64,000 bases of DNA from Coffea arabica. Lineage: Eukaryota; Streptophyta; Magnoliopsida; Gentianales; Rubiaceae. The notes beneath the pieces are model-generated. The model did no database searches. It was not told the DNA's origin and saw only the letters and a list, made by a program, of their open reading frames with translations. The position numbers and the translations under genes were made by a program. Positions 12,723 through 24,065 of this stretch are shown here, one piece after another; position 1 is the stretch's first letter, and each line of letters begins with the position of its first letter. Location of the stretch: positions 3,574,501 to 3,638,500 of the forward strand of contig NC_092323.1 of NCBI RefSeq assembly GCF_036785885.1, given 5' to 3'.

Positions 12723-13944
12723 ATGGGTAGACCTCCTTGCTGTGATAAGGTGGGAGTTAAGAAAGGTCCATGGACTCCCGAGGAGGATATAATGTTGGTC
12801 ACTTACGTTCAAGAACATGGTCCTGGCAACTGGAGGGCTGTTCCTGCTAACACAGGTTTCTTCAACTCTTCTGCTTACATTAATCTCACATATTCTTTCT
12901 TTCTTTTTTTTTTTTACTACAAATTCTAAAATATTTGGATGCAGAATTCTGATTTCTGAGTTTGGTTTGCTACATGATTTTGACCCGTCAGGTTTACGTA
13001 GATGCAGCAAGAGTTGTAGGCTTAGATGGACAAACTATCTGAGGCCTGGGATCAAGAGGGGTAACTTCACGGATCAGGAGGAGAAAATGATCATTCAGCT
13101 TCAAGCCCTTTTAGGGAACAAGTATGCTTCTTAAATTTCTAGCCCTTCTCGTTTTTACTGACGATAATGATAACGTCGTTGAGCGTTTGGGTTCAATGTA
13201 TATATGAAACTGGTGTTTTGGTTTGGGTACAGGTGGGCTGCGATAGCTGCTTACCTGCCTGAGAGAACGGACAACGATATCAAGAACTTCTGGAACACCC
13301 ATTTGAAGAAGAAGCTTAAAAAGCTTCAAACGGGCTCAGACAGCAGCTCCCCAAGAAACGCGTTGTCATCTTCCCACTCCATTTCTAAAGGCCAGTGGGA
13401 AAGAAGGCTCCAAACTGATATCAAAACCGCCAAACAAGCCTTGCACGATGCCTTGTCATTGGAGGGATCTATCCCTGCGCCTGATTCCAAGCCCTGCGAT
13501 GGTCATCTGTCTTACACAGAACCTGGCCAAGGATCGTCTACTTACGCATCAAGTACAGAGAATATAGCAAGATTGCTCAAGGGTTGGGTCAAAAATCCTT
13601 CACCTCGTAAATCTGAGCAATCAAAATCTTCCAGCACTCAGCAATCGTTCTGCAATGCCGCCACGGATTGTACCTCCAGCGATGGGACTCCTAGTGCCGA
13701 GAGCAAAAGCGGAATAGATTTATCCGAAGCATTTGAGTCCCTTTTTGGATTTGAGTCTTTCGAGTCTTCAACCTCTGAATTTTCTCAATCCACCTCTCCT
13801 GAGGCCAGCATTTTCCAAGGGGAAAGCAAACCGGACCAAGATGGGGCACAAGTTCCATTCTCTATGTTGTTGGAGAATTGGCTGCTCGACGGGAAAGATG
13901 ATTTGACTAACTTCTCATTCGATGAAACTGCAAATTTGTTTTAG
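12723..13944 (+). CDS. MYB30: R2R3-MYB transcription factor, subgroup 1 (MYB30/MYB306-like)
   Basis: Three exons, 12723-12855, 12992-13121 and 13233-13944, give 324 residues. Exon sizes of 133 and 130 bp with these phases are the classic R2R3-MYB layout. R2 spans about residues 14-64 and R3 about 67-116. The C-terminus has subgroup-1 motifs: [26 protein letters not shown], a SPEAS-F-ESKPD block and LLENWLLD. The last residues DETANLF resemble the MYB30 C-terminus. Family members regulate very-long-chain fatty-acid and wax genes and hypersensitive or stress responses in the nucleus; that role is inferred. Neighbouring MIF2 and ZHD9 genes support MYB30 orthology by gene order. Unusual for the subgroup: GLRRCSKSC where GLLRCSKSC is usual, and [10 protein letters not shown] for [10 protein letters not shown]. 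Confidence 0.92.
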
Positions 13945-15650
13945 TAGTAAGAATTCTCCTTTTGATTCTTGGTGAGATATTGAGAATTAACTCTTACCAT
14001 TATCTTGTTAATTTTAGGCATTGACATTTGAACGCTTTTTTTGAGTCCTAGTGTTGCCCGCCCGTTACAGATTTAAGAGATTTATTAGTGAATCATCTTC
14101 TGTGCCTTGAAACTCGTGTGTAAAAGCTAATTATGCTAAGTGAATACAATTCTAGCTCTTGATTATACAAATTGCACCTGCTAACAGTTTTTACTTTTTA
14201 CCTTTTACCGTTAGAAAGGAAATTTTACCAAAAGGATATAAACCATTTAGGTTTATCATGTATGGAATGTCACCCTCTTCGACAGAATAGACATCTGCAA
14301 CAATTAATTCTTGAAACGATGATTGATCCTATCTCAGAAGGAAAACTTTATTTTGTTAGTATACATACTTTGACATGCCAAAACAAAAAAAGGGTACTTG
14401 CCTTTTACTGCAGGTTGAATTCGTAGGCAGATTGGCACTTACTTTATGTTGAAAGGGTTACTGAAATGGCAAAGTTTGTATATATTTAGGAGGGCAGATT
14501 GAACGCTACATAAAGGGGTCATAGAATATTGTGAGTGTTACCTGGAGTTAGTAGAAGATGTTTTATTTTTAGTACCATCTGTTACAAACTGGTATTGATT
14601 TAAAGAAGACGAACAGGCTGATGAAACAAAACTAGAAGCACCAAGATCTTCTTCTTTTTTAACCCAACTGATAATATGAGAGCGGTTAATAGTAAATACT
14701 GAAGCCAAAACAAATGGAGGATGGAGAGCTGTGGGCTTCAGTTTCAGCTTAACACTCAAAAAACCAGGCGAGAAATAAATAAGCAACGAAAAAGCAGTGG
14801 CTGAATGCCCTTTTTGCGTCTTATCTGATGTATTAGTTGAGGACAAAATGGTCTTTCTTATACTTTCTGCCTATATACTCTGCTTAATTCCATGCCTCGT
14901 ATCGTATCTATTTACAGCTTAAAAAGATAAACGGGTTTGAACAGAAACTTGTTAGGCCGCTGATCCGTATCTGATCCCCACGTCCAACAAAAAAAAAAAA
15001 GAAAACTCACAAGTTGTAGTGTTTCAAAGAAGTACTGTACTACTAATTTGAAAAGGATGGACTCTTGTTTTCTTGATTTACTAGTGCTGGACAGGTTGTA
15101 GAAAATTAATTAATTGTCAGATTATTGTTTGAGGATGTGTGGATAGCAATCTCCTTGGACATCTACAGTTCAGCCTTAAATGCTTACATGTGAAGTGTTT
15201 GAATTCTCATAAAAAAGCAAAAAAAAAAAAAAAGAAGTGGCTTGAAGCGCCGCAATAGGAAGTTATCCTACCTGTAAAACCATACACTTAGCATCACTCT
15301 TTGCCAATTGGTCCGAGTCAATTCACGGCAACAGTTAATTGGAAATTTTTTTTTTTTTTTGTTGTTGATAAGAGAATCCTCAGCCGCTCTTCGAGAGTAT
15401 ATACTAGATAAATTCAATTTCGTACGAAAACTCGCCAACCACACAAAGGAATAAGACGCATTAAGCAGACCATGTGTGATAGACAGATGTTTTAGGAGAG
15501 ATTTGAATTCAGAGTGGTCAGAAAGACATGACACCAACTCTACTATCTTGACCAATTTAAGAGACATTTAATCACTAACTTAACCCCTTCTTAGTTGTTA
15601 AGTAACTGATTCCATTTGGATTTAAGTTACATGATTTTTTTTAATTAGTA
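13945..15650. other. Downstream flank of the MYB gene, no other gene seen
   Basis: Contains the probable 3' UTR of the MYB gene followed by non-coding DNA with poly-A runs near 14989-15000, 15220 and a poly-T run near 15347. The frames at 14538-14846 and 15268-15567 (minus) have no recognisable domain. Confidence 0.35.
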
Positions 15651-15912
15651 TTCCCATCGTACCATTTATTCAGTCATATTTGGGGAATCCAATTTTTTAA
15701 GAATAATAGTTTGATTGTAATGTTTATGCTTCTCTTTCTAATTTTATCCCCACAAATTCATAATTTAAATTTGAATAGTAACATGCATATGATTAGAAAT
15801 AAGGGTTATATTGGAAAAAGAGACTAAAAGGTGTTTTAACTTTTCTGACATGATAATTGTTTCGAGACATTCCAAAATAGAAAGTACAACACTTTCAATG
15901 GGACGGAAGGAG
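15651..15912. mobile_element. Stowaway-like MITE, diverged
   Basis: The right end reads GGGACGGAAGGAG followed by TA, and the left end TTCCCATCGTACC preceded by TA. These are eroded versions of the Stowaway terminal repeat CTCCCTCCGTCCC with its TA target site. The interior near the right end (AAAGTACAACACTTTCAATG) is typical of the family. The length of about 262 bp fits a Tc1/mariner-derived MITE. Confidence 0.6.
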
Positions 15913-16412
15913 TATTTTTGTGATATGATTTATATGAGTTAAAAAAATGAAAGAAACTTGAAACTTTGTGTTTAGAAAATAATTGACAAAATTTTCCCCA
16001 AATAATAATACAAATTAACAAGCAGAGAAGAGAGGCATTGAAAACCCAGATGGAGAGAGATATGGACGCTGACAAGCAGAGAAGGGGAAAGTATTAAACT
16101 TGAAGAGTCGATTCAAGAATTGTCACATGGCAAGGGACCCTACTTCCAGCAGCCAATATCTCTTACGGGTGGCGCATCCATGGCATCGCCTATGGGCAGC
16201 TACAGCAAACAAGCAACGCAAGGACGACAGAGGCATGTGCCCCTCCAAACGAATTGGCCTTGTTATGTTAACCACCGTCACCCAGTCACCTCCCCCTGCT
16301 GTGCTTGTAATTGTATTAAGTGAGAGGCACGTGCACCCTTTACGCTTGGGACTGTTCAGTACACATCCTTGTTCGTTGTTCCATTCAGGTATCCTTTTTC
16401 CCTTTCTTTTTA

Positions 16413-17526
16413 GGGTAAATTATCCATTTGGCCCTTGAACTTTTAGTTTAAATAAAATTAAGCTCCTTAACTATTTTTAGGTAACTTTTAGTCCTTAAAC
16501 TTGTAAAATTGTGCACCCGTGACCCTTTTGGCCAGTTTATCCAATTTTGCAACCGAAAAGTCAATTAACACACGAATGGCAATAAATTGAGTGGGAGGGC
16601 ATTTTTGTCCACATATATTCTAAGCAAAAGAGAACAACTTCTCCTCCTTCCCATTTCCTAACCTAGTTGGTGGTGATGGCCAGAGAACCTTTCTAGCAGA
16701 AGTGAGATCCCGATGATGGGCAGCTTCATTTGTCGACGGCGGTAATGATTGCCACTGCTAGTTGTAGTAACAGGAAAGGAGAAACAAGAATAGCCGGATC
16801 AACAAAATTCAGCTGCATTCCCACATTTCAATCAGCTACTCAACTGTAGTCCCTCCTACTATTACAACTAGCAGATTGAAGGGAATTTAGAAGCGGATTG
16901 CGGAAACAGGTGGCGGTGGTGGGGTTAGTTGGTTGTGGGAATTAACAGGCAGGCGTACTAAATCATCGAATGATTGAACAAATTGGAAAGGCGGGCAGCG
17001 GTAAAAGAGTACTCTATACTCTTTGGAAAATCACAATCAAAATTAGCACCGCCTCCGGCCGGAGGGGGCGGGGGGATTGGTCGGGTGTGTTGTTAGAATG
17101 TTAGTTTTTCGGTTATGGGTTTGTGTAGTGGAAAACTGGATAGCTATTACATTTGGGGAGGTGGGGGTGGGGGTGGTCCTCCTCCTCTGAAGTTTCATCT
17201 TCATCCCCAGACCTATTGAAATGGTAGTTGTGGATTGCTGGTGTGGTAGCATCGCTCACCCGTTCCCGTTAGAAGGAAGGAGAAAAACAGGAGGCTGCGG
17301 AGGAGTAGTTCCTTTTTTGCTTAGAATATGCGGACAAAAATGCCCTCTCACTCAGATTACTGCCATTCGTGTAAATTGACTTTTTAGTTGTAAAATCGGA
17401 TAAACTGGCCAAAAGGGTTATGAGTGCATAATTTTACAAGTTTGAGGGCTCAAAATTGTCTAAAATAGTTAAGGGACTTAATTTTACTTAAACTAAAAGT
17501 TCAAGGGCCAAATGGATAATTTGCTC
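16413..17526. mobile_element. Mutator-like element (TIR-MULE) with 9-bp target duplication
   Basis: Two long inverted repeats of about 215 bp bound the element (about 16413-16630 and 17310-17526). Both arms begin with AAATTATCCATTTGGCCC after three variable bases. The flanks are perfect 9-bp direct repeats, TTCTTTTTA at 16404-16412 and again at 17527-17535, the hallmark of Mutator insertion. The ~680-bp interior is more GC-rich than the arms and unrelated to them, contains no transposase, and may be captured host DNA (Pack-MULE type). On the minus strand one frame near 17130-17250 has a coding-like acidic stretch, but I cannot name its source. Confidence 0.9.
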
Positions 17527-17535
17527 TTCTTTTTA

Positions 17536-20500
17536 TCTTCTCTTTTTCCTCCTCATTTTTCCCAAACTAGAGTTAGAAGTAAGCGGCTATGGATTAATGG
17601 CTCCCTATGGATTAGGTGATTTTTTAGTTGTTTTCCAAAACATTTTGTTGTAGCATTGTCTAGGAAAAAGTTGCACTCTAATTATTTATTAGGGTGTCTT
17701 TAAAATTTAAAACTTTATTAGAATTTATATATATAACACCTATCACATTCCACCACCCCTCTCCACCGCCACCACCCCTTCCCTCCGATAGGGGAAGGAT
17801 GAGTTAGGTGTTATTCATACCGGAACAGGGAGTTCCAAACCTCTCACTTACTTAAAAAAAAAAAAAAAAAAAAAAGGTCCAATTGAAATACATTAAAAAA
17901 ATGGGCTGCCATAATAGTATATTATCATGACGTCAAATCACTGCAAATCAAAAGTATTCTGGATGCATCATCCCTAAATAATTATTTTGGTTTTGTCCTC
18001 TCAATATAACAACAACCAAAATAAACAAAGACTTTTTATGTTTTGTTCGCTTAAAAAAAACACGAGACAAGTGATACCACAAAAAGATGATAGGGCTTAC
18101 CATGAAAACTCTTAAATAACCATTGACATCCTAAATTGTATGTACTTTTAGGGGAAAAATATACGTTGTTCAAAAAGCGCTACCAATCCCATTTTTTTAC
18201 TATGGCTTTATTCTCAATTGATTTTTGCTTTTTTATTTTTGAACAATTATTTTGTTATACTCTCAACTAATTTTAAAAAATTGATTTTAGAATTTTTGGG
18301 CTCAAAAAAGTTGAAATCAGAAGAAGCAAGCCGTGACGTGCTTTTGGATCTTGATTCTGGCCTATTATTTTATGTAGACAGAATTACCCTTCAAATTTCA
18401 GTATAATTACTAAACTATCTAAAAATTATATAACCTTTTATGGTCTTTTTATTTTCTTCTTATTCTTGTCTCACTTCCAAATTCATCTATGCGACTCTGA
18501 TTTTTCTCATCCACCATTTAATCTTTATAAGAAAAGTAATTAATTAAAAATTAATTAATTAGCAAAAAAATTTATCTATGTAGCATATAAGGAGCAACGT
18601 GGTCATTTTCTTATCAAAATAAGCTTTTTAACATTCTTTAAGAACACCTATGCATTTATTAAAATTGCTTTTTTTTTAAACAATAAACGATAACATATAA
18701 ATTATTTCTAAAAATCTTATTTTTCAAAAATCAATTTTACAAAATCAGAATTAGTTGAGAACACACCCTATGTATCCCTAGGCCACAAAATAAACTAACC
18801 CATAAATAAGATTCGAGTACACACCTCTTCTCAAAATTCTAATATTCATCGTCTCTCAATTTCCTTTTTTCTTTTTGTTGTTATTTTGACATATAAAGCA
18901 GAGCGAAATTGCATTTCTATCACTACTTTTTAAAAGAAGGAAAGTGTCGGGAAAATTGTGATCTTGCATTTGAAACAAGTGGAAAGGGGCGAGATTCCCC
19001 TCAGACTAATACATGGAAATTTCTATTCTGTCATTTGTTTCTTTAGTCAGCCCGCTGGCCTGCGAGCTGCCCTCAAAGGCCTGAGCCCGAGGTGCAAGAT
19101 CTGTCTTTGGATAAAAGTGGAAGTTGAGTGAGGCACTAGGCCCAAATGAATTGATACAAACTCTTAGCTATGGGCCTTAATGCACCATGGATTAAGGTGC
19201 TCTCCTTTGTTGGATGTTGTTGTTCTTTTTGTGGGTTGGGCTAGTTTTAACTCTGGGAGTTAAAACTCAAGATCCAACTTAGGTGATAGGTACAATTTTC
19301 AGATGACGTGAGGTTCCAATCATTAAACATTTCTTGTTCTTCCGTTTCTTGTAAAGTTTGCAATCTCCCTTCCTACCCAAAAGAAATTATGCAAGATTAA
19401 CTTTCTCTAAACTAAAATTTCATAGTGAAAGATTTCAACGTTGGATAATTTTTATCGGGCATTATCATACAAAAAATTGAAATTTTCAAAACAAGTAGAA
19501 AGCACATAAAAAAGATTTGGTAGAGATATTAATAAGACATATGTGAAGTTTCTAGTTCGACTCAAGAATTCTCTTGTTGTAAGCTTTGTAATCTCTCCTT
19601 AACAAAAGAAAAAGAAAAGGCGAGCTTTGGAAATTTGTTTACTTAAACAGAAGCGACAATGTTAATGGCCGGAGAGAGTACATTTAATATGTTGCTCTCT
19701 TTTTTCTTCCGACCAATGGAGTACTTTTTTTTTTTTTTTTTTTTTTTTGAGGTTTGAACACAGGTCTTTCCATTGTAAACACTAATTAATTGGTCGAACT
19801 CAAATTGATCAAATCTGGGTCGTTCATTCAAAATTTTTTGGTTTTTGTTTAATTTGAATTGGATAGCCTAGTTCTGGCGAATTTGAGCTAGCCGAGATTG
19901 AATCCTTAATCATGAGATGCGATTGTTGGCAACCGCATAAGTCCACGATCAGTTTCACTCTCACCACCGTGACATTAGTGGCCGCATGGATGATTATGAC
20001 AGAGACTAACTGATAGAATATAATCAGTAACAATTGAATAAAAACAATAAAAGTAAGACAAGAAAATTCATATATTGCACACAGTGAATGTGCATTTCAT
20101 ATGTAGGTTGTATATATTCAATGTGGAAAACGATTTTTTCACTGTGTGTTTAATTAGAGAGAAAAAGAAAAGAAGTGAATCTTCTTTTTTTTTTTTTCTT
20201 TTCCTTTAAAAGAAAAAAATATATATCTAACGTATTATGTAGTTTTAGTATAGTAGCAAGAAGGTTTTATGGGATCTCAAGAAAGAAAACACAAGAAGGT
20301 TTTCCTCTGAACGTCGTCACTAGTTGATACAACTGAAAGATCGAAGAAGGTTGACGCTCTTGAGTTGCACCAGGGCTTTCTCAGCATTGTCCGCTGTTAC
20401 AAATGAGATCCAATTCGTGAACCGCGTTTGCTGTTCGACTACTACAAAAAACGAGATAATTTTCTATTCGAAATCCCGAATCAGCATTTTCCTGGAAAGG

Positions 20501-21734
20501 CCAAGCGAAGAAGTGAAGCAACTGAACTACTCTGCATCAGTATTGCGTCGTTTCCTTTCATATCTGTCAGGGCTCTCTGGCCCTAATTCAAATTGTGTCT
20601 GTGTATCTTCTTCAATTGTAAAACCATTTGAGCATTTGCAAGCTGAATGGAGATTGCCATAAAAAACATAGGAGGAGGTATCTTCTTCTTCATCTGATAA
20701 ATGTTGCTCGTTCTGTTGTGTACGTAGTGCAATCTGCTTTAATTAATTTGAGCTTTTATGTTGATTCGAAAAACGCAAATCGATGTTGCCAAAACAACAC
20801 AGTCGTACAATCTTCTTATCTTTGATTACGAGGATATCTCAAACTAAGGAAAAGAAAAGGAAAAAAAAAAAGGAGAAAACTAGATGAGGCCTCGAAGATT
20901 ATGGCCTTGTGTCGTTGTTGATATGGTTTGAGGCTGGTCCACAATCACTGTTTGCTTCGGGATTAAGAAAGCCATCAAAGTGATGCATACTGTGAATGCA
21001 CGATATGGTGAACAAACAAATACAGAAATGGGTGTCCTGTTTGTCAAGTTGCATCAATCAACGCCAAACTTTCTACAACTAAGTAAGCATTTCCCCCCCA
21101 CCCCCCTTTAGTTCCATAATTAATTAAGACCATAATTATTGTCCTGTTACAGTGATTTGTTTTGTCAAATCAGATTTATCCGGAAACCAAAAGAAGGAAA
21201 AGCTGGTTTAGAAGCCTAAGATGCTCTATTAATGGTCCCAAAAACAGCTACGACGGTAAAATCTTTTTCTTGTGGGCATCAAATTTTGGATGGGTTGGGT
21301 TGGTGAGAAGCAAATTTGCCCTCAGCTTTCATCATTCTCCCAAAGCACAATCATGCTTGTGAGTCTCTGTCAAACTTCTACTCTGTCATGAATCCAGACT
21401 AACTACCTGCTTTGCCTGTCTTAATCACCATTAACCCCCACTAACTACTGTCCTGATCAAACTGCGTTACTCACCCCCTGCAGCTTTCCTGTTGGCTGTC
21501 GTACCCTTACATTCCACTTAGCACCTGTCACCTCCAAAACAAAACCTTGTACCCTCACTCTCATCTGGTACTATTTTTTTCTGCACTACCAACGATCCCA
21601 ATTCCTGATGAAACTAATTTCTGACTTTGGCACCTGCATCAGAACGAAAACTAGCAGCCTTAATATTTAAGAACCCAAGCCTGAGGAATTTTTTTTCTCT
21701 TTGAAAGAGCTACAGGTAAATTAGTATTCGAAAT
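17536..21734. other. Intergenic, no gene seen
   Basis: AT-rich non-coding DNA with long A/T runs (17853-17875, 19725-19748, 20183-20200) and one possible foldback element (18203-18771). An open frame at 20324-20662 (112 aa) has no recognisable domain and no family match I can name. Confidence 0.35.
18203..18771. mobile_element. Possible foldback/MITE-like element
   Basis: Inverted arms are visible: CTCAACTAATTTTAAAAAAT near 18251 pairs with AAAATCAGAATTAGTTGAG near 18740-18759. The outer edges GGCTTTATTCTC and GAGAACACACCCTA are only partly complementary. AT-rich composition makes chance pairing possible, and no target duplication was found. Confidence 0.28.
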
Positions 21735-21896
21735 AGGATTAATTTTGTATATATTGACGGAGTCACGATGTATATACTAGAGAATATGGATGCATATCAC
21801 GCGTTAAAATTTGAAGTTTAAATTCAAATCAAGATTAAATGATATGCATCCATAGAAGTTAGTATATACATCGACAATATATTTAAAATCAATCCT
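21735..21896. mobile_element. Hairpin (foldback) MITE of about 160 bp
   Basis: Nearly the whole element folds on itself. The left arm starts AGGATTAATTTT and carries GATGTATATACTA and TATGGATGCATATCA; the right arm carries the reverse complements TGATATGCATCCATA, TAGTATATACATCG and AAAATCAATCCT. The loop is about 33 bp (21802-21837). Related half-copies appear near 25713-25760 and 26085-26120, so this is a dispersed family. It is non-coding. Confidence 0.6.
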
Positions 21897-22677
21897 TCTT
21901 TGCTTTCCTCTTATACTATTGAATGAGCCGTTTTCTTTTCCTCTTCCTAGTTAAACTAGGATGATTAATATAGGCTCATCTTGGATTGAGAGTTATTCTC
22001 ACTGACTACCTTTTTTCTGTGAAATTTATAGTAACAAACTTCAAAAATAAATCCAAAAACACACTCTCAAATTCACTAAAAAATAAAAATAAAATGAACC
22101 TTGAACTTTATTTTTTCTTCCACATGCCACTACCACGGGCGTTCATCTTTTTTCTTCTTCTTCTTCTTCTTCTCTCCCTCTCTCCTTCCTCTCTTCTCTC
22201 TCTTCCTCTCTAATGCGCTAGCCGTAAACAATCCAAACGTGACCAGAGAGGAGGAGTAAGGGGAGAGAGGGAAGGATGGACCAAAGAGCTCTCTAGTTGT
22301 GTTGCTCACGATCATATCTAGTTGCAACTAGCGTGACCACAGATAGGGGAGGAGAGAGGGTTGTAGATGGAAGGAGGACCGAAAGGTCGGTGGTAACACC
22401 GGAGGAAGGTAGGGATGGTGGTGGGTAGTGAAACTTTTAAAAATATTTCATTAAAATTCGAATTTAAAAAATATCCTAAAATACATCTAGAAAAAACACT
22501 TAATTCAAACAAATAATCTACATTAGTTGTTTTTCACATATTTTGTTATGATAAAATTTTTGAAAAACACTCTAAAAAGACATCTAATCCATACGTAACC
22601 ATAGTTATAGTACATTTTTTTGGGTGCATGAACGATGACATGCATCTATGCACACAACTCGATGTGTTCGAACCAAA
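21897..22677. other. Intergenic with a pyrimidine/purine-rich segment, no gene seen
   Basis: Contains a (TTC)n/CT-rich run at about 22147-22212 followed by a GGA-rich, GGTGG-containing segment to about 22430, inside AT-rich flanks ending near 22600 with AATCCATACGTAACC. The layout resembles the element at 43716-44064 and may be a diverged relative. Confidence 0.35.
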
Positions 22678-22679
22678 TA

Positions 22680-23007
22680 CTCCCTCCGTCCCACTTTGAT
22701 AGTGCTGTTTTTTTTTCACACAGTTTAAGAAAAAGTAGTTAACTTTGTTGGAAAAATAAATTTAGATTGCTATTTTTCTAAAATACCCTCACATTAAATA
22801 GAGTACAATTTTATGGGAATTTGAATTGATAGTAAAAAAAGAATCAACTCTCATTAAATGGGGTAGGTTTATAGTAACAATAACTTACATTGAATAAGGG
22901 CATTTTAGAAAAATTAAAATGCAACTACATTCTTCAATTGGAAAGCAGACTACAATTTGGGACAGACGAAAAATGAAAACAGAACTATCAAAGTGGGACG
23001 GAGGGAG
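22680..23007. mobile_element. Stowaway MITE, copy 1 of a tandem array
   Basis: Ends CTCCCTCCGTCCCACTTTGA (left) and its reverse complement TCAAAGTGGGACGGAGGGAG (right), flanked by TA on both sides. The terminal repeats are close to the plant Stowaway consensus. The interior is AT-rich and shared almost base for base with the two following copies. Confidence 0.8.
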
Positions 23008-23197
23008 TATAATTCTTTTAACTACATGCTTGAAGTCTTTCCTACTACTTCCTGTGTATGTTCAGAATTTCTTTAAGCTCTCCCAGAGATCTCTGCATTT
23101 ACTTATTAATGCTTTGAGCTGTCCTTTGGAATGCGCAGTAGGGCAACTAACTACAAGGGGCTAGAAAGTGAGAGAGAAAAGTTCACCCCAGTAATTA

Positions 23198-23547
23198 TTC
23201 CCTCCGTCTCACTTTGATAGTTCTGTTTCTTTTTTCACACAGTTTAAGAAAAAGTAGTTAATTTTGTTGGAAAAGTAAATTTAGATTGCTATTTTTCTAA
23301 AATACTCTCACATTAAATAGAGTACAACTTTATGGGAATTTGAATTGATAGTAAAAAAAGAATCAACTCTCATTAAATGGGGTAGGTTTATAGTAACAAT
23401 AACTTACATTGAATAAGGGCATTTTAGGAAAATTAAAATACAACTACATTCTTAAATTGGAAAGCAGACTACAATTTGGGATAGACGAAAAATAATTTGG
23501 GACAGACGAAAAAGGAAAACAGAACTATCAAAGTGGGATGGAGGGAG
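23198..23547. mobile_element. Stowaway MITE, copy 2 of a tandem array
   Basis: Begins TTCCCTCCGTCTCACTTTGA after TA and ends TCAAAGTGGGATGGAGGGAG before TA. It is longer than copies 1 and 3 because a short AATTTGGGAYAGACGAAAAA unit near the right end is duplicated. It is otherwise nearly identical to copy 1. Confidence 0.8.
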
Positions 23548-23735
23548 TATAATTCTTTTAACTACATGCTTGAAGTCTTTCCTACTACTTCCTGTGTATG
23601 TTCAGAATTTCTTTAAGCTCCCAGAGATCTCCGCATTTACTTATTAATGCTTTGAGCTATCCTTTGGAATGCGCAGTAGGGCAACTAACTACAAGGGGCT
23701 AGAAAGTGAGAGAGAAAAGTTCACCCCGGTAATTA

Positions 23736-24063
23736 CTTCCTCCATCCCACTTTGATAGTCCTGTTTCTTTTTTCACACAGTTTAAGAAAAAGTAGTTAAC
23801 TTTGTTGGAAAAGTAAATTTAAATTGCTATTTTCCTAAAATACCTTCACATTAAATAGAGTACAACTTTATGGGAACTTGAATTGATGGTAAAAAAAGAA
23901 TCAACTCTCATTAAATGGGGTAGGTTTATAGTAACAACAACTACATTGAATAAGGGCATTTTAGAAAAATTAAAATACAACTATATTCTTTAATTGGAAA
24001 GTGAACTATAATTTGGGATATACGAAAAAGGAAAATAGGACTATCAAAGTGGGACGGAGGGAG
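23736..24063. mobile_element. Stowaway MITE, copy 3 of a tandem array
   Basis: Begins CTTCCTCCATCCCACTTTGA after TA and ends TCAAAGTGGGACGGAGGGAG before TA. It carries more substitutions relative to copy 1 than copy 2 does. The sequence after it does not continue the repeated spacer, so the array ends here. Confidence 0.78.
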
Positions 24064-24065
24064 TA

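Larger units (their letters stand above)
22678..24065. repeat. Tandem array: MITE-spacer-MITE-spacer-MITE
   Basis: Three Stowaway copies alternate with two near-identical spacers, 23008-23197 (190 bp) and 23548-23735 (188 bp). The spacers share ATTCTTTTAACTACATGC at the start and GAGAGAAAAGTTCACCCC near the end and differ by only a few bases. The unit of about 520-540 bp was therefore duplicated as a block, not built from independent insertions. Confidence 0.85.

Noticed and set aside
20324-20662. 112-aa plus-strand frame
   Set aside because: The translation matches nothing I recognise, and a second frame looks equally plausible but carries stops. It could be a decayed gene, but this cannot be supported.
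22678-24065. CRISPR-like or satellite interpretation of the repeated units
   Set aside because: The units are Stowaway MITEs with TA target sites and duplicated spacers in a plant genome.
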